Assembly: GCF_014762705.1 (NCBI RefSeq)
Contig: NZ_JABURL010000106.1
Location: 25,251-89,250 of the forward strand
Length of the DNA stretch: 64,000 nt
Source: Cyclobacterium sp.
GTDB taxonomy: Bacteria; Bacteroidota; Bacteroidia; Cytophagales; Cyclobacteriaceae
Direction: 5' to 3'
Below are positions 32,983 to 42,416 of the stretch, piece by piece (the stretch's first letter is position 1; each line of letters opens with the position of its first letter). A program made the position numbers and the translations under genes. The notes below the pieces were generated by a model that saw nothing but the letters and a program-made list of their open reading frames with translations, was not told the origin of the DNA and did no database searches.

Positions 32983-34680
32983 TTAAATGGTTGGCAATTT
33001 CATAAATAATATGGGTTTTCCCTCCCCTTTGAATATTGCAATTGAAAAACTTTTTGACGGATCATATTTGGTTGGTTTTTTGATCTCCTTATACAATTGG
33101 ACAGGATCAATGACCCTCAACTGATGAAAGACGGATGCTTCATAATTTTCAGGTAAGGGTTTGGTGGTCTGAACACCCTTCGTTTGTGAAATTTGCGGTC
33201 GATAGGAAACCTGTACTTTACCCCCATTGGAATATTTAGCTTGAATGCCTTCTATTTTTTTCCCCGGTTTAACATATTTCTCATCATAATAGACATGGGT
33301 CATCAAGGTTACACTGTAGGTGGATTTTTTGAACAACCCCCCCGCTTCGGTTTCCCGTACTGTAAACCTGGCAAAATCGGCTGGTTGATAGTTTTCTATT
33401 TCAGCTTTTTCAATTTCCCTATCATCAATGGTGAATGAAATGTTCTTGGTCTTTTTCCATCGCTCAAAAACATCATCCTGAATCTTCTTTTTATCGGGAG
33501 GCCTTTCAAAATGAATACTTGTTTTCACTTCCGGATAGGCTTGCTGCAAGGCCAGCAATTTCTCAAATGCCAAATCATCAAAAAAAGGAAATGGCGTACT
33601 TTCTGACTTTTCTTTTTCATTTAAGCCAAGGAAAGCACTTCTAAGTCTTGGCAGGTCCAGTTTATTCAAATCCACTTCAAAGGGGTTTCCATCCTTGAAC
33701 GCGCTGGCAAGGATTTGCTCATAATCGCTTGCTGTATGGTTTTGTTGGATCCTTTCGAGGGAGGTTTGGCCGGACGACAAAAAAACCATCAGGAATCCTG
33801 CCACAATAACGCCGATTGATTTGACCAGCATGGTCTTAAGGAAGGAGCTGGATTGGCCCATCATGATTAACCTTCTTTTGGTGGCGGAGAAATTGAACGG
33901 ACTACTGATCGATATAGCAGCTTCGTTCCCTGAAATTTTATGGATTAAAAGCCACTGGTAGGCAGCTTTGTTGCGGAATTTGGCAATTACAGCTGCATCG
34001 GCCATAAATTCATGATTCAGCTGCATCGCTTTTTTGTAAAGCAATAAAACGGGGTTAAACCAAAAGACAACTTTTAGCACTTCCACAAACAATATGTCCC
34101 AACTGTGCCGCTGCCGAATATGGGTCAATTCATGAAATAAAATCTCATTTTCTATGGTCTTATTCTGGAAGGATGCTTTATCGACAAATAGAAAATGTAA
34201 AAAGGTAAAGGGCAGGGTGTCTTTCCTTAGTAAAACATAAGTACAATCCTTTTGCCTGAGGGTCAAATTATTTCGGATCAGGCGCCTGATTTGTACCAAC
34301 TGAATAATAAACCGGACTAAAAAAAAGAAAAGGCCAGACAAATAAATCCCCATCAATAGGGTATTCCAGGGGACAGCAATATCCGATTGTGAAGGTAGGG
34401 GAGCTTCCCCTTCAGCCTGTAGCCCTCTTTGCGTTGGGAATGTATCGTTTTCTGAACTTATTTCACTGCTGAATGCGGCAGGCACCTTTTCTGGAAATAA
34501 ATCTTCCCCGATTTGAAAGCCTAAGGGTACCTGAAGAAAGGGCACCATCAGGGAAAAACAAAGCGCAAAAATCAGGAAAAAACGGTTGAAGCCAAACATG
34601 CTCTCTTTCACCAAAAAGAGTCGATAAAAAGCATAAAAGATAAGCAAAGCAATCGTGGCCTTTAGGATAAATGTGATCAT
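32983..34680 (-). CDS. M56 (BlaR1-like) membrane metallopeptidase
   Basis: A 565-aa membrane protease of family M56. Membrane helices: 1-25, 35-55, about 105-128, about 285-310. Between helices 3 and 4 is the zinc site HELTHIRQRHSWD (HExxH, residues about 185-190), with a further cytoplasmic-side Glu/His region. The long C-terminal domain (about 315-565) faces the periplasm and is not a beta-lactam sensor as in BlaR1; it is a polar region without a recognised family, so the signal is unknown. It overlaps the BlaI gene by four bases, and the pair should be a signal-transduction unit: protease cleaves repressor when activated. Confidence 0.88.
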   Translation of the reverse strand: MITFILKATIALLIFYAFYRLFLVKESMFGFNRFFLIFALCFSLMVPFLQVPLGFQIGEDLFPEKVPAAFSSEISSENDTFPTQRGLQAEGEAPLPSQSDIAVPWNTLLMGIYLSGLFFFLVRFIIQLVQIRRLIRNNLTLRQKDCTYVLLRKDTLPFTFLHFLFVDKASFQNKTIENEILFHELTHIRQRHSWDILFVEVLKVVFWFNPVLLLYKKAMQLNHEFMADAAVIAKFRNKAAYQWLLIHKISGNEAAISISSPFNFSATKRRLIMMGQSSSFLKTMLVKSIGVIVAGFLMVFLSSGQTSLERIQQNHTASDYEQILASAFKDGNPFEVDLNKLDLPRLRSAFLGLNEKEKSESTPFPFFDDLAFEKLLALQQAYPEVKTSIHFERPPDKKKIQDDVFERWKKTKNISFTIDDREIEKAEIENYQPADFARFTVRETEAGGLFKKSTYSVTLMTHVYYDEKYVKPGKKIEGIQAKYSNGGKVQVSYRPQISQTKGVQTTKPLPENYEASVFHQLRVIDPVQLYKEIKKPTKYDPSKSFSIAIFKGEGKPILFMKLPTI

Positions 34681-35048
34681 GGCTTCTGGGATTTTATTTG
34701 TTCTTCAATAATTTTTTTCAGATCCTCCAGTTCCTTTGTGTCCAATTCCGTCTCTTTGGTAAAAAAGGAAGCAAATTGGGCCGGAGAATCATTAAAGAAT
34801 CTTTTGATCATGGTGTTTACTTTTCTGGAGAAATAGTCATTCTTTTCCACCACAGGGAAATAGGCCCGGGAGTTGCCGTATAACTCATAACGGATGGCCC
34901 CTTTTTCCTGCAATCTTTTGAGCAGGGTAGCCACCGTTGTATTTGCCGGCTTGGGCTCCGGATAGGAGGCCAGTATATCCTTCATAAAAGCCCTTCCTTT
35001 TTCCCAAATCAAATTCATAAGTTGCTCTTCAGCATTTGAAAGCTTCAT
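34677..35048 (-). CDS. BlaI/MecI-family transcriptional repressor
   Basis: A 123-aa winged-helix repressor. The N-terminal half has the BlaI pattern (AEEQLMNLIWEKGRAFMKDI, ANTTVATLLKRLQEKGAIRY) and the C-terminal half a dimerisation helix (FFTKETELDTKELEDLKKII). It is coded just upstream of and overlapping the M56 gene, a standard repressor/protease pair. Cleavage of the repressor by the protease would lift repression. Upstream (35060-35095) is AT-rich with a CTACAAATATAG element that loosely resembles the TACA-n-TGTA style of BlaI operators, so it may autoregulate. Confidence 0.9.
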   Translation of the reverse strand: MKLSNAEEQLMNLIWEKGRAFMKDILASYPEPKPANTTVATLLKRLQEKGAIRYELYGNSRAYFPVVEKNDYFSRKVNTMIKRFFNDSPAQFASFFTKETELDTKELEDLKKIIEEQIKSQKP

Positions 35049-35151
35049 GTTCTATTTTTTTAGATACTGATCTACAAATATAGAATATAAATTTTATCTC
35101 TCAAAAGGAATTTGTAATTTATTATTATAGTTAAAATAAAAAACAGAAGCT

Positions 35152-35182
35152 GACCTTTGGGGTTTTTCCAACCCCGAAGGTC
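35152..35182 (-). terminator. Hairpin between BlaI and the membrane regulator
   Basis: GACCTTTGGGGTT pairs with AACCCCGAAGGTC (13 bp, one G-T) around a 5-base loop; on the minus strand a T-rich tail follows. A second copy of TGACCTTTGG lies at 32916, suggesting a dispersed hairpin family. Confidence 0.5.
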
Positions 35183-35212
35183 TTTCCGCAGAACGTACAC
35201 GAAAAAATCGTC

Positions 35213-35229
35213 GAGGTCTCAAAGACCTC
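35213..35229 (-). terminator. Terminator at the stop of the membrane regulator
   Basis: GAGGTCT (35213-35219) pairs with AGACCTC (35223-35229). On the minus strand it directly follows the end of the regulator gene, including its stop codon, and is followed by a T run. Confidence 0.55.
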
Positions 35230-36466
35230 AACGGTTTAGGATGTCGCCCCCCGGATCTACCCAAAAAGTGGCAGGTTCCTGCAGCGGAAATACATGGATC
35301 AGTTTGGTGCTGAGCTCGGTGCGGTCAATTCCGGAAACTTCAAAAAGTACTTCAAAATAGGCTGGTACCTCCCCCAATTGCCCGGCGATTTCACTTTCGA
35401 TAGATTGCCGCAGAGAGGTATCCGTGAAGTTTTTAAGGCTCTGCGTGGCTCCGGTATCCCAAAGACCACAGAAAAGGTAAACCGTATTTTGGTTTGGACC
35501 AGGAAATTTGGCCATAAAGCCGTAATCGGTATGGTAGCCATCCGGATCACCAGATGGAGAAAAAACCTGTCCTTCGGCAGCATCGCCTTTTTCCAAAATC
35601 AATGCTTCCCCTGCCTCGTCATAGGCAAACCGGGAGTAATTGAAATAATCCCTGAACAAACCCAATGTTTTGATCATGCCTACCACCACAAAATTCTGGT
35701 CCTGCAATTCTTTGGGATTGAAGCGGGAAATGGTCCGGATGGAAAAGAAATGCCCGGCTGCGTCAAATAGGCGGGTGAGGTCTTTGATCCATTGCAAGCT
35801 GCCCCGAATAAGCAAGCCATAGGAAATAGGCGCGGTAAAAACTCCTTCCCGCTTGTCTGAATTCCGGAAAGTTTCAAACTCGGAAAAACTGTTGACCTGT
35901 GGATCCCGGATGGTTCTGTCCATTCCGTTTATGCTGTCCTGTTCCAGGTAAATAAACAAGTCTCCCAGGAAAACCGATGTGGGGTAACCATTCGTAACCA
36001 GATCCGACCATACGGTATCATGAAGCAAATTTCGGTTTTTTTGTCCCAACTGAAACCAGGCAAGCAGCAAGCATAAAATTGTTGTGCCTAAAATCAAGGG
36101 TATCCGAATCCATTTCTTTTCTACCCATTGAAAAATAGCCAAGTTGCGCCTCCTTTTTTCTAAAACTATTCCGTAGCTACCTTTGGGCATGCTCATCAGG
36201 AAGGGGTCATTGCTTCCTTCATTGGCGTAATAATTCCCTAACTTCTCCCGCAGTTTATAGGCATAAACCCGAATCAAGGTGCTCTCAGATGGATCAAAAT
36301 CAGGCCGCCCAAAAACCTCAGCCGCAATAACGGTCTCTTTGGGCACGTCCTCATCTAATGAACAACGCACCAGAAAGCGCAGCAAATTGGCATAGGTTGT
36401 TGATCGGCCAAAGTCCTTACTCTGTATGATCTTTTCAGTAAGTTCCAGAATTTCAGCCTTGTCCAT
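35228..36466 (-). CDS. Winged-helix membrane regulator with periplasmic sensor domain
   Basis: A 412-aa protein. Residues 1-100 hold an adenylate-cyclase/OmpR-type winged-helix region (KDFGRSTTYANLLRFLV, ESTLIRVYAYKLREKLGNYY). One membrane helix follows (IPLILGTTILCLLLAWF, about 120-137). The rest is a large periplasmic domain, with segments such as VFLGDLFIYLEQDS and GMIKTLGLFRDYFNYSRFAY that fit no family I know. A DNA-binding domain tied to a membrane sensor suggests a one-component ToxR-like regulator. It is divergent from the Planctomycete-type module, separated by about 145 bp, and is the probable regulator of that module. ATG 36466 is preferred over a TTG two codons earlier. Confidence 0.72.
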   Translation of the reverse strand: MDKAEILELTEKIIQSKDFGRSTTYANLLRFLVRCSLDEDVPKETVIAAEVFGRPDFDPSESTLIRVYAYKLREKLGNYYANEGSNDPFLMSMPKGSYGIVLEKRRRNLAIFQWVEKKWIRIPLILGTTILCLLLAWFQLGQKNRNLLHDTVWSDLVTNGYPTSVFLGDLFIYLEQDSINGMDRTIRDPQVNSFSEFETFRNSDKREGVFTAPISYGLLIRGSLQWIKDLTRLFDAAGHFFSIRTISRFNPKELQDQNFVVVGMIKTLGLFRDYFNYSRFAYDEAGEALILEKGDAAEGQVFSPSGDPDGYHTDYGFMAKFPGPNQNTVYLFCGLWDTGATQSLKNFTDTSLRQSIESEIAGQLGEVPAYFEVLFEVSGIDRTELSTKLIHVFPLQEPATFWVDPGGDILNR

Positions 36467-36611
36467 TCCCAACTTTTCTTTTTTTTCTTAAAGATAATCA
36501 ATAACTTTAACAGTTAACAAAACGGTTTTTCGCCTTGGTAATTGGGCAAATTTCCAATTATATTTGGAGATAGTCCAAAAGACAAAAACCTTGTTTATAA
36601 ACCCAAATTAC

Positions 36612-39600
36612 ATGAGTCGTATTGCATTCAGAAATCTTTTGCCCATTATCGGTTTATCCATAGGCTGGATAAGCTGCGGTTGGGAGAAACCGGAAGCAAT
36701 ACAAGAGGCCTACCGTGATCTACCTGAAGCCATTGACTTCAATTACCATGTCAAGCCCATCCTTTCGGACAAGTGTTTTGCCTGTCACGGTCCTGATGCT
36801 GCCAATCAGGAAGCAGACCTCCGGCTGGATATAGAGGAGTATGCCTTAGCCAGCCTGAAGAGCAATTCGGGACATTATGCCATTGTACCGGGAAAACCAG
36901 GAAAAAGTAAACTCGTCGATCGCATCTTTTCGGTGGACCAGGAATTGGTCATGCCCCCACCAGAATCCAATTTAAGCCTAAGCACAGAAGAAAAAGCCAT
37001 TCTCACCAAATGGATAGAACAGGGCGCGGAGTACAAACCCCACTGGTCATTTATTCCTCCGGCAAGCCCGAAAATCCCGGAGGTGGAAAACAAAGATTGG
37101 GCAAACAATGAAATTGATCATTTTGTGGCTTCCAGCCTGCAAAAATCAGGGCTACAGCCTTCTGATAAGGCAGCCAAGGAAATCCTTATCCGCAGACTTA
37201 GTTTTGACCTGACCGGCTTGCCCCCTTCTCTGGAAGAAATAGCACGTTTTGTGGCAGACAAATCCCCCAATGCTTATGAAAAACTGGTAGACAGGTTACT
37301 GGCTTCTCCAGCCTACGGGGAACGCATGGCGGCAGATTGGATGGATGTGGCCCGCTATGCAGATTCGGACGGCTACCTGGATGACAAGCACCGGGATTTT
37401 AGTCCTTACCGCGATTGGGTAATCGAAGCCTTCAACCAAAACATTCCCTATGACCAATTCGTGACCTGGCAACTAGCCGGGGACCTGATTGAAAATCCAA
37501 GTCAGGAGAGCATACTGGCCACAGCTTTCAACAGACTTCATAAAAGAAATTCAGAGGCCGGAATCGTATTTGAAGAGTACCGTGCTGAATATGTGGCAGA
37601 CCGCACCAACACCGTTGGAAAAGCCATCCTCGGCCTGAGTATGGAGTGCGCCCGTTGCCACGACCATAAATATGACCCGATCAGCCAGAAGGAGTATTAT
37701 GAATTTTCTGCCTTTTTTAACAGTACCAATGAGATCGGCACTGCTGTATATGGCCCAGGCCAGGTGCCGGGTCCTTCCTTGCTATTGACCAGCGAGGAAC
37801 AAGACAAAATCCTGAACTATATTGACAATGAACTTCAAACCAGGCAGTCCCGGCTTCATGAATTGGAAAACAAAAGCAATAAAGATCTCGAAACCTGGCT
37901 GGCAGGTCCGGAGAGCAATATCGCCTCCATTCAGCAGGGGCTAAAGAAAGGGCTGCGGGTGGCTTATGATTTTGACAATTTGCGGTCTGAGGCCAATCAA
38001 AAAGTTTTCAAAAGTCCCGGACTGGTTCCCCAAACAGCTCCTGCCATAATCAGGGAGCCAGACATCCGGGAAGCTGCCAATGGCGTTTTCATCAACGATT
38101 TTACCACGCTCTCCCTTCCGGATAAAGTGGGCTGGTTTGACCAGACAGACCCCTTTACGGTATCCCTCTCCGTATACCCGGACACCTTATATAAGGAAGC
38201 GGTTTTGTTTACCCATTGTGAAGATATCCGGCTGGGTTTAAAAGGTTACTCCTTATTTCTGGAAGACAACAAGCTGAATTTTATCATGGCCTTCAGCTGG
38301 CCCAGCAATGCCCTGCAGGTAAAAAGCAAGGAGCCAATTCCTGTAAAAAAATGGTCTGATATCAGCATTACTTATGATGGCATGGGCAAAGCGGCCGGCA
38401 TTGGCCTGTATGTAGACGGAAAAAAAGTACCGGTAACCGTAGAAGCAGATCATATCTACAAATCCATTTTATTTGAACCGGATATTCACACCTATGGCTT
38501 CCGGGGATTTGTCCTCGGGGTGAGGGACAAGATGAAAACCTTTCTAAATGGAGGTCTCGACGAGCTGAAAATCTATGACAGGGCTTTGACCGGGCTGGAA
38601 ATCTTACATGCAGCGGACCCCAAAAAGGCCCAGGATCTGATCGATAAGCCGTGGGAAGGAAAAAACAATGAAATCCTGCAGCAACATGTCTTCCAAACAC
38701 AAAATGCTGAAGCCAGGAAGCTGAAGTCGGAGCTGCTCCAATTGAGAAAACGAAGAGCTGAAAATACTACAGATATCCCGGAAATCATGGTCATGGGGGA
38801 CCTGCCTGAACCCAGACCTACATATATCCTTGACCGGGGCCTCTACAGTGCGCCTACCGAAGAGGTTTTTCCGGACATTCCCGAAACAGTCCTACCCTAT
38901 GAGGAAAATTTACCCCAAAACCGACTGGGATTGGCCAAATGGCTATTTGCTCCTGAAAATCCGCTTCCTTCACGGGTTTTTGTCAACCGCATTTGGCAAA
39001 TGCATTTCGGAAATGGCCTGGTAAAAACCCCGGATGATTTTGGCAACCAAGGCAGCATGCCCACACACCCTGAGCTGCTGGATTGGCTGGCCATCAATTT
39101 TCGGGAATCAGGATGGGACATCAAAAAGATGCATAAACTGATTGTAATGTCTGCCACTTACCAGCAATCTTCCAAAACCCGTCCCGAATTGCAGGAGAAA
39201 GATCCGGAAAACGAATTATTGGCCCGGGGGCCCAGCTTTCGCATGACCGCCGAAATGATCCGGGACAATGCCCTGGCCATCAGTGGACTTTTGGTCTCCA
39301 AAATCGGAGGGGAAAGTACCTACCCCTACCAACCGGAAGGGCTCTGGGATGAAATCAGCACCAAATCCTGGCGCTACCGCTATCAGCAGGAACCTGGTGA
39401 AGGGCTTTATCGCAGAAGTTTATATACCATCTGGAAAAGAACCTCCGGCCCACCATCCATGATGATCTTCGATGTGGGAGACCGGGCGGAATGCAAGGTG
39501 CGCAGAACGGAAACCAGTACACCCTTACAGGCATTGGTGCTGCTGAACGATCCTCAATTCGTGGAAGCTGCCAGGGTAACGGCAGAGAGGCTCATCAGCA

Positions 39601-39860
39601 GCTACCCTCCAGACAACCAACTGGTAAATGCCTTTCAACTGAGTACAGGAAGACAACCGGATAAAGAAGAACTGCAAATCATCAGGGAGTTTCACCGGGA
39701 AGAAACTGAAAGGTTTGCCAAAAATAAAGCAGAAACCCTGGCCTATCTCAGTACCGGGAGCCATGCTACTGACCCATCTCTGGATCCCGTTCAGGTAGCC
39801 GCACTGGCCACTGTGATCAACGGAATCATGAACACCACCGATGGATACACCATAAGATAA
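36612..39860 (+). CDS. Planctomycete-type PSCyt1/DUF1549/LamG/DUF1553 lipoprotein
   Basis: A 1082-aa exported protein. Start 36612 gives a lipoprotein signal with lipobox GWISC. A mono-heme cytochrome-like PSCyt1 domain follows, with CFACHGPDA (C-x-x-C-H) near residue 58. DUF1549 covers about 150-360 (FDLTGLPPSLEEIARF, YGERMAADWMDVARYADS). A LamG/concanavalin-type domain lies near 480-680 (GLDELKIYDRALTG). DUF1553 covers the C-terminal 350 residues (RLGLAKWLFAPENPL, MHFGNGLVKTPDDFGNQGSM). Such proteins, together with DUF1501 partners, are abundant in Planctomycetes and some Bacteroidota and are thought to degrade complex glycans, but this is not proven. First gene of a three-gene operon. Confidence 0.93.
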   Translation: MSRIAFRNLLPIIGLSIGWISCGWEKPEAIQEAYRDLPEAIDFNYHVKPILSDKCFACHGPDAANQEADLRLDIEEYALASLKSNSGHYAIVPGKPGKSKLVDRIFSVDQELVMPPPESNLSLSTEEKAILTKWIEQGAEYKPHWSFIPPASPKIPEVENKDWANNEIDHFVASSLQKSGLQPSDKAAKEILIRRLSFDLTGLPPSLEEIARFVADKSPNAYEKLVDRLLASPAYGERMAADWMDVARYADSDGYLDDKHRDFSPYRDWVIEAFNQNIPYDQFVTWQLAGDLIENPSQESILATAFNRLHKRNSEAGIVFEEYRAEYVADRTNTVGKAILGLSMECARCHDHKYDPISQKEYYEFSAFFNSTNEIGTAVYGPGQVPGPSLLLTSEEQDKILNYIDNELQTRQSRLHELENKSNKDLETWLAGPESNIASIQQGLKKGLRVAYDFDNLRSEANQKVFKSPGLVPQTAPAIIREPDIREAANGVFINDFTTLSLPDKVGWFDQTDPFTVSLSVYPDTLYKEAVLFTHCEDIRLGLKGYSLFLEDNKLNFIMAFSWPSNALQVKSKEPIPVKKWSDISITYDGMGKAAGIGLYVDGKKVPVTVEADHIYKSILFEPDIHTYGFRGFVLGVRDKMKTFLNGGLDELKIYDRALTGLEILHAADPKKAQDLIDKPWEGKNNEILQQHVFQTQNAEARKLKSELLQLRKRRAENTTDIPEIMVMGDLPEPRPTYILDRGLYSAPTEEVFPDIPETVLPYEENLPQNRLGLAKWLFAPENPLPSRVFVNRIWQMHFGNGLVKTPDDFGNQGSMPTHPELLDWLAINFRESGWDIKKMHKLIVMSATYQQSSKTRPELQEKDPENELLARGPSFRMTAEMIRDNALAISGLLVSKIGGESTYPYQPEGLWDEISTKSWRYRYQQEPGEGLYRRSLYTIWKRTSGPPSMMIFDVGDRAECKVRRTETSTPLQALVLLNDPQFVEAARVTAERLISSYPPDNQLVNAFQLSTGRQPDKEELQIIREFHREETERFAKNKAETLAYLSTGSHATDPSLDPVQVAALATVINGIMNTTDGYTIR

Positions 39861-39868
39861 CGCAAGTC

Positions 39869-41323
39869 ATGAATGAAAATGAACATAAAATATTCGGAGA
39901 AAGCCGTCGGGGCTTTTTGAAAAAAGCTTCCCTCGGATTTGGGTCTATCGCCCTGTCCGGTATTTTGGGGCAAACGGGAGCCTGGGGCGGAAGCCTGGGC
40001 GATCCGGGACTGGGTGGCATATTGAATGGTACCCATTTTCCGGCCAAAGCAAAACGGGTGATCTACCTTTTCCAATCCGGCGGGCCCTCGCAGATAGAAA
40101 CCTTTGATTACAAGCCCTCCCTGGCCAAATGGCACGGGAAAGAAATCCCCCCGTCTGTACAGGGAACCCAGCGCAATTCGGGCATGGTGGCCGATCAGTC
40201 CACTTTTCCCCTGGTAAAGTCCATCTATGATTTCAAGCAATATGGACAGTCCGGTGCCTGGGTAAGCGACTTGTTTCCCTACACGGCACAGGTAGTGGAC
40301 GAGCTCTGCATCGTCAAATCCATGATCACCGATGCCATCAACCACGAACCTGCCGTCATGTTCATGCAGACAGGCTCCCAACTTAGCGGCAGGCCTTCTA
40401 TCGGTTCCTGGCTGAGTTACGGACTGGGTAGTGACAACGAAAACCTGCCCAATTTTGTGGTCTTGCTTTCCAAAAGCTCAGGGTCCCAACCCCTGAATTC
40501 CAATGCCTGGAGCAATGGCTTTCTTCCCTCCCACCATCAGGGCATTCAATTCAGGTCCGGTAAAGACCCCGTTCTGTACCTGAACAATCCGCATGGAGTC
40601 CAGGATCATGACCGAAGAAGGGCTTTGGATCATATCAAAAAATTGAACGAAAGGCAATATGATCTCTGGGAAGACCCGGAAATCCAATCCAAAATCAGCC
40701 AGTACGAAATGGCCTATAAAATGCAGAACTCCGTTCCGGATGCAGTGGATACCTCCAATGAACCGGATTACATCTACGAATTGTACGGAGAAGATGCCCG
40801 AATCCCGGGCACCTATGCTTCCAATTGCCTTCAGGCCAGGAGGCTGGCCGAACGGGACGTAAAGTTTATCCAGTTGTACCACATGGGCTGGGACCAGCAC
40901 GGCAGTTTACCGGCAGGCATCAAAAGGCAGGCACTCAGCACCGATCAGGCGACGGCCGGACTCATCCAGGACCTCAAACAAAGGGGCTTGCTGGAGGATA
41001 CCCTGGTGGTCTGGGGTGGAGAGTTTGGACGCACCAGCTTCTCCCAGGGAAGGCTTACTGCCGACAACTATGGACGTGACCACCATCCGGGATGTTTTAC
41101 CATGTGGATGGCCGGAGCCGGGGTGAAAAAAGGGATGGTCTATGGGGAAACAGATGAATTCAGCTATAACGTAGCCCGAAACCCCGTACATGTACATGAT
41201 TTCCAGGCCACCCTGCTGCACCTGTTGGGCGTAGACCATGAGAAACTCACCTTTAAGCACCAGGGCAGACGTTTCCGGCTGACCGATGTACATGGGCAGG
41301 TGGTAAAAGACCTTTTGGCCTGA
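39869..41323 (+). CDS. Tat-exported DUF1501 (sulfatase-like) protein
   Basis: A 484-aa protein eight bases after the cytochrome/DUF1549 gene. The N terminus has a twin-arginine signal (SRRGFLKKASLGFG). The body is DUF1501 (VIYLFQSGGPSQIETFDYK near residue 62; GGEFGRTSF and RDHHPGCFTM near residue 390), an alkaline-phosphatase-superfamily like fold related to sulfatases, with Asp/His metal ligands. It nearly always pairs with DUF1549/DUF1553 proteins. Its substrate is unknown. Position in the operon suggests a joint extracytoplasmic function. Confidence 0.93.
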   Translation: MNENEHKIFGESRRGFLKKASLGFGSIALSGILGQTGAWGGSLGDPGLGGILNGTHFPAKAKRVIYLFQSGGPSQIETFDYKPSLAKWHGKEIPPSVQGTQRNSGMVADQSTFPLVKSIYDFKQYGQSGAWVSDLFPYTAQVVDELCIVKSMITDAINHEPAVMFMQTGSQLSGRPSIGSWLSYGLGSDNENLPNFVVLLSKSSGSQPLNSNAWSNGFLPSHHQGIQFRSGKDPVLYLNNPHGVQDHDRRRALDHIKKLNERQYDLWEDPEIQSKISQYEMAYKMQNSVPDAVDTSNEPDYIYELYGEDARIPGTYASNCLQARRLAERDVKFIQLYHMGWDQHGSLPAGIKRQALSTDQATAGLIQDLKQRGLLEDTLVVWGGEFGRTSFSQGRLTADNYGRDHHPGCFTMWMAGAGVKKGMVYGETDEFSYNVARNPVHVHDFQATLLHLLGVDHEKLTFKHQGRRFRLTDVHGQVVKDLLA

Positions 41324-41348
41324 GATAATCCCCAAACGGGCAATTGAC

Positions 41349-42416
41349 ATGAACCAAAGAAGAAAATTCCTGAAAAATACGGTTTTGACCGGAGGGGCAC
41401 TCTCCGTCTCCGGCTTATCTGCTTTTTATATCAAACCGACTGCCCCAAAGCTGGAGGAAGAAATCCTGGGTCATGGGGATTTCAGGTACCGGGTAGAGAA
41501 AGGATGGGGCGACCTGAATCCCCAAAAGCACCCTGTCAAAAACTGCCATGAAATGGTGATGGACAAAAAGGGAAGGCTCCTGATGCTGACCGACCATCCC
41601 CAAAACAATGTGATTATTTATGATACATCAGGCAAGTTGCTGGGCTCCTGGACCCTTTCCTTTCCGGGTGCCCATGGGTTGAGCATCCATGATGTGGGCG
41701 ACGAAGAATTCTTGTACATCACCGATCCGGGTTTGGGCAGGGTGGTCAAGTGCAGCCTGGATGGAAAAATCCTGTTGGAATTGGAACATCCTGCCAAACT
41801 GGGGGCCTACGATGAAACATCAGCCTACAGGCCGACCGAGACCGCCATAGGGCCCAATGGGGATATATATGTAGCAGACGGGTATGGCTCACAGTTTATT
41901 TTACAATACGATGCCAAAGGTCAGTTCATAAGAAAATTTGGCGGGGACAGTTTTCTGCAACCCAACAAATTCAAACAGGCCCATGGGGTAGCCATTGACT
42001 ACAGGGATCCCGCCAACCCTACCCTGCTTTGTACGGCCCGGATCAAGAATTCCTTCAAGCGGTTTACCCTCGATGGGGTGTATTTAGAGGAATACTACAT
42101 GCCGGGCGCCTTTGTCAGCCGGCCGGTATTGGATGGTGAAAACATCTATTCAGGCGTCTGCTTTGGCATGACGGAGGGCAATTACAACATGCAACTGAAC
42201 AGGGGCTTCGTCACCATTCTGGACAATGAAAACCGGGTGGTCTCCAATCCAGGAGGTACGGAGCCCCAGTATGAAAATGGAAAATTGAAACTTATGCTAC
42301 AGGATCAACCGGTATTCAAGCACTGTCACGATGTCTGCCTGGATAGGGACAAAAACCTGTATGTCTGCCAGTGGAATGCCGATGGGCTGTATCCATATAA
42401 ATTGCACCGGGTTTAA
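41349..42416 (+). CDS. Tat-exported NHL/6-bladed beta-propeller protein
   Basis: A 355-aa protein with a twin-arginine signal (NQRRKFLKNTVLTGGALSVS). The mature part has repeats of NHL type (HGLSIHDVGDEEFLYITDPG, TAIGPNGDIYVADGYGSQFI, DVCLDRDKNLYVCQWNADG) typical of six-bladed propellers, often called peptidyl-alpha-hydroxyglycine lyase-like in annotation. It ends the three-gene operon. It may bind or hydrolyse a ligand for the DUF1501/DUF1549 pair, which is inference. Only 25 bases separate it from the DUF1501 gene. Confidence 0.85.
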   Translation: MNQRRKFLKNTVLTGGALSVSGLSAFYIKPTAPKLEEEILGHGDFRYRVEKGWGDLNPQKHPVKNCHEMVMDKKGRLLMLTDHPQNNVIIYDTSGKLLGSWTLSFPGAHGLSIHDVGDEEFLYITDPGLGRVVKCSLDGKILLELEHPAKLGAYDETSAYRPTETAIGPNGDIYVADGYGSQFILQYDAKGQFIRKFGGDSFLQPNKFKQAHGVAIDYRDPANPTLLCTARIKNSFKRFTLDGVYLEEYYMPGAFVSRPVLDGENIYSGVCFGMTEGNYNMQLNRGFVTILDNENRVVSNPGGTEPQYENGKLKLMLQDQPVFKHCHDVCLDRDKNLYVCQWNADGLYPYKLHRV

